Made by a program: the position numbers and the translations under genes
Notes under the pieces: generated by a model
Seen by the model: the letters and a program-made list of their open reading frames with translations, nothing else
Told to the model about the DNA's origin: nothing
Databases searched by the model: none
Assembly: GCA_021292105.1 (NCBI GenBank)
Contig: CM037873.1
Location: 15,288,051-15,352,050, forward strand
Direction: 5' to 3'
DNA length: 64,000 nt
Source: Anadara kagoshimensis
Lineage: Eukaryota > Mollusca > Bivalvia > Arcoida > Arcidae
Shown: piece by piece, positions 62,701 through 64,000 of the stretch
Position numbering within the stretch: the first letter of the stretch is position 1
How the letters are laid out: each line of letters starts with the position of its first letter

Positions 62701-63854
62701 AATAAGATTGTTTTTTTTACCGACAGTGAGGTTATTGTTTTCCACATGGATGTGAAATAAGATTGTTTATTTATCAACAGTGAGGTCAATGTTTTCCACA
62801 GGGATGTGAAATAAGATTGTTTATTTACCGACAGTGAAGTCAATGTTTTCCACACGGATGTGAAATAAGATTGTTTTTTTTACCGACAGTGAGGTCAATG
62901 TTTTCCACATGGATGTGAAATAAGATTGTTTATTTACCGACAGTGAGGTTATTGTTTTCCACACGGATGTGAAATAAGATTGTTTATTTATCCACAGTGA
63001 GGTTATTGTTTTCCACACTGATTTGAAATAAGATTGTTTATTTACCGACAATGAGGTCATTGTTTTCCACACGGATGTGAAATAAGATTGTTTATTTACC
63101 GACAGTGAGGTCATTGTTTTCCACACGGATGTGAAATAAGATTGTTTATTTACCGACAATGAGGTCATTGTTTTCCACATGGATGTGAAATAAGATTGTT
63201 TATTTACCGACAGTGAGGTCATTGTTTTCCACACGGATGTGAAATAAGATTATTTATTTATACCTACAATATTTCAACATACATGCCTATATAAAAAGTT
63301 GGTAGTTTTCCTAATGCAGATAAGTACACAAATTTTAGCAAATTTCTCCTTAAGTGCCTTGAATTCTCCCAATGGAGAGTCTTAAAGCTACAATTTGTGC
63401 AAATCTAACACTAGGCATTTTAAGTATGTTATACATCAAATATCCAAGCTATATCTGGAGAAAATGGTTAGATTTTCAATTCTTATGGGGCCCCAAGGGG
63501 ACCTAACTCCTTTATTTGTGCAAATCTGAAAGCCCTTTACCCAGGCATGACAGTCAGTAAGTTTCATCAAATTTGGTATGGTAGTTTTGGAGGGAGATGA
63601 TTAAAAGTAGACGGTGGAGACACACGGCAGAGGACAGATGGTAAACCATCACAATAATCAAAACAAAATACTCACTATCTGTTTCTGATGAACACTGGGA
63701 ATGTGACGATGACAAGTGAGATTTTAAAAAGCCACCAGATGTCACTGAACACACTGATGGACTTCTCATTCTCTGACCGTTTTCACAGTTTTCGTTGCCA
63801 GCATCGCTATCAAATCCCATCTCTCTTCTAGTCTGTTCTCTAACATCTGCGTAA
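49064..63854 (-). CDS. Clock: CLOCK circadian bHLH-PAS transcription factor, C-terminal part (six exons)
   Basis: The coding sequence on the minus strand joins 63854-63676, 55685-55647, 53237-52882, 51088-51002, 49919-49736 and 49284-49064. Every intron is GT-AG and the phases agree, giving 354 residues to a TAG stop. The first exon begins YADVREQTRREMGFDSD, which resembles the end of the CLOCK PAC segment (YAEVRAERRREL in mammals). A later exon carries IIRQQEELRQITQQLNL, matching the CLOCK/NPAS2 segment around HRQQEELRKIQEQL. CLOCK family proteins pair with BMAL1/CYCLE, bind E-boxes in the nucleus and drive period and cryptochrome genes. The middle is glutamine-rich, as in other CLOCK activation regions. 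The tail after the PAC segment (about 354 residues) is shorter than in mammals (about 480). The bHLH and PAS exons lie outside the window. NPAS2 is the only serious alternative, but invertebrates generally have a single Clock gene. Confidence 0.88.
49736..49919 (-). CDS. Clock: CLOCK conserved coiled-coil exon (equivalent of mammalian exon 19)
   Basis: The acceptor is TTTGTTACAG and the donor GTAAAG. The exon encodes 61 residues plus one base. The core LRLQQAIIRQQEELRQITQQ is the clearest CLOCK signature in the window: in mouse CLOCK the same stretch (HRQQEELRKIQEQL) lies in the exon-19 region that is deleted in the Clock-delta19 mutant and that contacts the repressor CIPC. It should form a charged, glutamine-rich helix. 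Finding it as its own exon suggests the boundary is old. The downstream part (GIMPIIPVPSP) is proline-rich linker. Confidence 0.9.
50187..50360. mobile_element. 174-bp MITE with perfect 16-bp inverted ends
   Basis: TTGTCACCCTTCAAAG at 50187-50202 is exactly reverse-complemented at 50345-50360. No clear target duplication was seen. Beside it, 'ATGTACCC' and 'GGGTACAT' (about 50099-50128) form another small hairpin, so a larger nested element is possible. It lies in the CLOCK intron. Confidence 0.65.
50677..50730. repeat. (TA)n(GT)n microsatellite
   Basis: A TA-rich run followed by about 13 GT units in the CLOCK intron; a (CA)-rich run follows near 50934-50955. Confidence 0.9.
51002..51088 (-). 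CDS. Clock: CLOCK exon of 29 codons, source of the 92-bp array
   Basis: Phase 0 on both sides: acceptor ATAATTTCAG, 29 codons (TMLSVAGSPSLGVISSVSSS, then PVMTVDQAQ), donor GTATGT at 50996-51001. This is the only copy of the repeated sequence that runs on into GACCAAGCACAG and a good donor, so it is taken as the functional exon. The other copies upstream in transcription keep the acceptor and the first 24 codons but then run into an in-frame TAA. The product is a serine/valine-rich linker just before the conserved coiled-coil exon. Confidence 0.8.
51015..52200 (-). repeat. 92-bp tandem array derived from a CLOCK exon and its acceptor (13 copies)
   Basis: Copies of 'acagtcataacagg' start at 51015, 51107, 51199, 51291, 51383, 51476, 51569, 51661, 51753, 51845, 51937, 52029 and 52121, a period of 92 bp (93 where one C is added). 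On the minus strand each unit is 72 nt identical or nearly identical to the first 24 codons of the exon at 51002-51088, followed by the 20-nt spacer GTATAATTGTATAATTTCAG. Every unit therefore has its own acceptor, but read-through meets TAA two codons after the 72 nt. Differences between copies are scattered base changes with no sign of coding constraint. Confidence 0.93.
52201..52600. other. CLOCK intron between the two exon-derived arrays
   Basis: About 400 bp of unique intron sequence. A 141-codon open frame on the minus strand (52201-52626) crosses it, but its protein is hydrophobic, has no recognised domain and overlaps the repeat, so it is not called a gene. Confidence 0.5.
52600..52881 (-). 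repeat. degenerate tandem copies of the CLOCK glutamine-exon 3' end and donor
   Basis: Downstream of the true donor (52876-52881) the pattern 'CTTCAGGCTCATTACTTGGG..AATAC|GTAAG' recurs with donor-like positions at 52796-52801 (GTAAGC), 52705-52710 (GTAAGA) and 52638-52643 (GAAAGC, GT lost). 'GGGGAGACAACTGTATG' on the plus strand marks each unit. Spacing is uneven (80, 91 and 67 bp), so this is older or less regular than the acceptor array in the same intron. Confidence 0.8.
52882..53237 (-). CDS. Clock: CLOCK glutamine-rich exon
   Basis: The acceptor is TTTTTCAG just upstream of 53237 and the donor is GTAAGT at 52876-52881. Two bases complete a glycine codon, then 118 codons follow. The first part (TRQSDKESVDSSVHPHSTS) is serine-rich. 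The middle is dominated by glutamine runs (MLIQQRLLQQQQQRQ and several later QQQQ runs), and the end is proline/serine-rich and finishes LLGLNT. Glutamine-rich activation regions are typical of CLOCK and vary in length between species. The last part of this exon plus its donor has been copied several times into the following intron (see the repeat at 52600-52881). Confidence 0.87.
53295..53452. mobile_element. 158-bp MITE with TA-flanked pogo-like termini
   Basis: The ends are CAGTCAAATCTTCC on the left and, reverse-complemented, CAGTCAAACCTGTC on the right, each preceded by TA. The interior has repeated 'ccacctg/gccacctgcc' motifs typical of small pogo-type elements. It lies in the CLOCK intron just upstream of the glutamine-rich exon. 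Confidence 0.7.
53453..54534. other. CLOCK intron, no recognised feature
   Basis: AT-rich unique sequence. The small open frames here (54108-54317 plus, 54228-54419 minus) have no supporting motif. A segment near 53880-54260 ('gaccccattttgaagg', 'tttggaagatttt') looks like a diverged 3' half of the element at 54535-55570. Confidence 0.4.
54535..55570. mobile_element. second copy of the same repeat element, with only two 140-bp units
   Basis: It starts with 'aaagaggcccatgggcctta' and 'atgctcacctgag' and ends 'aaatgctcaagtgagctaaa', inverted with respect to each other. Two units beginning 'gtgaccttgacctttgaacc' lie at 54801 and 54941. The 3' part ('aggtcatgacctttacaatt', 'ccccattttgaaggaaatt') matches the 3' part of the larger copy at 57600-59480. 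It sits in the CLOCK intron. Another partial unit lies at about 56868-56935. Confidence 0.65.
55647..55685 (-). CDS. Clock: CLOCK micro-exon of 39 nt, acidic linker
   Basis: A 39-nt exon between acceptor CTGTTCAG and donor GTAAAG (55641-55646). With the split codons on both sides it reads (I)DIDESLQELSAE(G), a short acidic segment. Its entry phase (two bases) and exit phase (one base) match the neighbouring exons exactly, which is the main reason to accept so short an exon. No domain is recognised. Because its length is a multiple of three, skipping it would keep the frame, so it could be alternatively spliced (inference). Confidence 0.72.
55768..56321. other. CLOCK intron: probable MITE body, no gene
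   Basis: AT-rich ends ('ttatataaatgactttattatataatt' near 55845-55875) resemble the sequence beside the hairpin ('taaattatataataaaacag' near 56301), so the whole 55845-56470 stretch may be one element. A CACGTG E-box lies near 55905. Confidence 0.4.
56322..56455. repeat. perfect inverted repeat, 58-bp arms with 18-nt loop
   Basis: The left arm 56322-56379 begins 'ttatggactttttagtggtt' and the right arm 56398-56455 is its exact reverse complement. The loop 56380-56397 is 'cctcggctgtcgcctcga'. A partial related motif ('ttttccggtgaatatcaaa') lies near 55941. It is probably the core or one end of a MITE. Confidence 0.93.
56456..57191. other. CLOCK intron with a pogo/Tigger-like terminal repeat
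   Basis: 'TACAGTCGAAACTCGTTATC' at 56934-56953 followed by 'TCGAAATTTGCAGG' resembles the terminal repeat of pogo/Tigger-type Tc1-mariner elements. A matching right end was not found, so the element is probably truncated. Otherwise unremarkable. Confidence 0.45.
57192..57256. repeat. isolated 70-bp repeat unit left of the larger element
   Basis: 'tgacaggatctcaatgtaac' and 'ttactaggttacattgagatatccgtctata' match the 70-bp units of the array that begins just past the far end of the element at 57257-59730, suggesting that the element split an array. Confidence 0.7.
57257..59730. mobile_element. mollusc-type repeat element with expanded internal 145-bp array
   Basis: It opens with 'acaagaggcccaatagggcc' and 'tgatgctcaactggc' and ends with 'tagctcatctggctaaagcc' followed by 'agttgagcta', a strong terminal hairpin. 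The start and end motifs are inverted versions of each other (GCTCAACTGGC). Inside, from about 57769 to 59200, a 145-bp unit beginning 'gtgaccttgacctttgaacc' occurs about ten times (starts near 57769, 57914, 58059, 58199, 58344, 58489, 58634, 58779, 58924, 59069). After the array comes a segment shared with the element at 54535-55570. A (GCAC)n-like run lies at 59645-59690. There is no coding region. A Helentron-like or foldback-like non-autonomous element is possible. Confidence 0.7.
59731..60130. repeat. 70-bp tandem array, about six copies
   Basis: 'aatgggcctgggcatgacag' starts at 59731, 59801, 59871, 59941 and 60011, exactly 70 bp apart, with a shortened sixth copy near 60068. Alternate units carry 'taacttactaggttcc' and 'taactgacaaagttcc', suggesting a 140-bp higher-order unit. 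Confidence 0.9.
60131..60613. other. CLOCK intron, no recognised feature
   Basis: Unique AT-rich sequence between the 70-bp and 54-bp arrays. A 60-codon frame on the minus strand here has no recognisable motif and is treated as chance. Confidence 0.4.
60614..63255. repeat. 54-bp minisatellite in a CLOCK intron, about 49 copies
   Basis: The unit 'gattgtttatttaccgacag' continues into 'tgaggtcattgttttccaca' and 'cggatgtgaaataa', 54 bp in all. Two main classes alternate, with 'accgacag' or 'tccacag/tcgacag', and with 'cacggatgtg' or 'cactgatttg'. Because 54 is a multiple of three, the minus strand gives long false frames repeating an 18-residue motif (MTSLSVNKQSYFTSVWKT). The array ends about 420 bp from the CLOCK exon at 63676-63854. 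Single-base indels (for example near 61120-61190 and 61440-61510) break the frame, so it is not coding. Confidence 0.93.
63256..63675. other. CLOCK intron, unique segment
   Basis: It starts with a short remnant of the 145-bp repeat ('aatatttcaacatacatgcctatataaaaagttggtag', 63269-63307). The rest has no recognised feature up to the donor at 63670-63675. Confidence 0.45.
63676..63854 (-). CDS. Clock: CLOCK exon: end of PAC segment and start of serine-rich linker
   Basis: The acceptor is a long T tract followed by TGACAG (63855-63860). The exon starts with one base completing a split codon and then encodes 59 residues, YADVREQTRREMGFDSD onward, ending in a serine-rich stretch (SSSHSQCSSETD) and one base of the next codon. 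The donor is GTGAGT at 63670-63675. The opening residues are the strongest tie to CLOCK, because this RRE-containing stretch follows the second PAS domain in the family. The serine-rich part is probably phosphorylated, which is inference from CLOCK biology and not visible in the sequence. This is the most upstream coding exon in the window; the next upstream exon is beyond 64000. Confidence 0.88.
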
Positions 63855-63942
63855 CTGTCAAAAAAAAAAAATTAAATATTTAAATTTTGATTTACCAGCA
63901 AAAAATCTATATTTTAATACTGATTTAAATATTTTAATAACT

Positions 63943-64000
63943 TTGATTTAAATATTTCAATTTTGATTTAAATATTTCAGTTTTGATTTAAATATTTTAC
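63943..64000. repeat. short AT-rich tandem repeat, about 20 bp unit
   Basis: 'ttttgatttaaatatttcaa' is repeated about three times, running off the window edge, within the CLOCK intron upstream of the first exon seen. Confidence 0.7.

Noticed and set aside
60758-63234. Long minus-strand frames encoding an 18-residue repeat protein
   Set aside because: They come from a 54-bp non-coding minisatellite whose unit is a multiple of three; indels break them into pieces and no start or splice context supports them.

Overview
The window looks like nuclear DNA of a marine invertebrate, most likely a bivalve mollusc. It is AT-rich and gene-poor, with spliced coding exons, tRNA-derived SINEs, many short inverted-repeat elements, and the dispersed 'gaccttgacctttgaaccc' repeat that I associate with bivalve introns. 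There is no bacterial-type gene organisation.

Three large blocks can be read. (1) Positions 2821-35051 are one 32.2-kb structure that I interpret as a giant foldback transposon. It has matching inverted ends of about 225 bp, a perfect 9-bp target-site duplication (AGAAAATAT at 2812-2820 and 35052-35060), and inside the ends a 184-bp satellite. The satellite runs forward for about 104 near-identical copies on the left (about 3045-22112) and inverted for about 25 older, diverged copies on the right (about 30308-34827). Between the arms is an 8.2-kb AT-rich core with no recognisable transposase; it carries a decayed LINE fragment. (2) Positions 35061-49000 are intergenic DNA full of small repeats: SINEs, non-autonomous inverted-repeat elements (two flanked by TTAA), a 29-bp array that flips orientation, and a 45-bp array carrying CTCF-like motifs. 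(3) Positions 49064-63854, minus strand, hold the last six coding exons seen here of a CLOCK-type bHLH-PAS circadian transcription factor. The splice phases agree across all six, giving the C-terminal 354 residues. The bHLH and PAS exons must lie beyond 64000.

The CLOCK introns are loaded with tandem repeats: a 54-bp minisatellite (about 49 copies), a 145-bp unit array with direct nuclear-receptor-like half-sites, and a 70-bp array. The intron between the glutamine-rich exon and the next exon is the most unusual. Its 3' end is a 13-copy 92-bp array built from the downstream exon plus its acceptor, and its 5' end has about four degenerate copies of the upstream exon's 3' end plus donor.

The short open frames outside the CLOCK exons and the LINE relic look like chance or repeat-derived frames. 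Nothing could be searched or aligned here, so family names rest on recognised motifs, and percentages are by-eye estimates.
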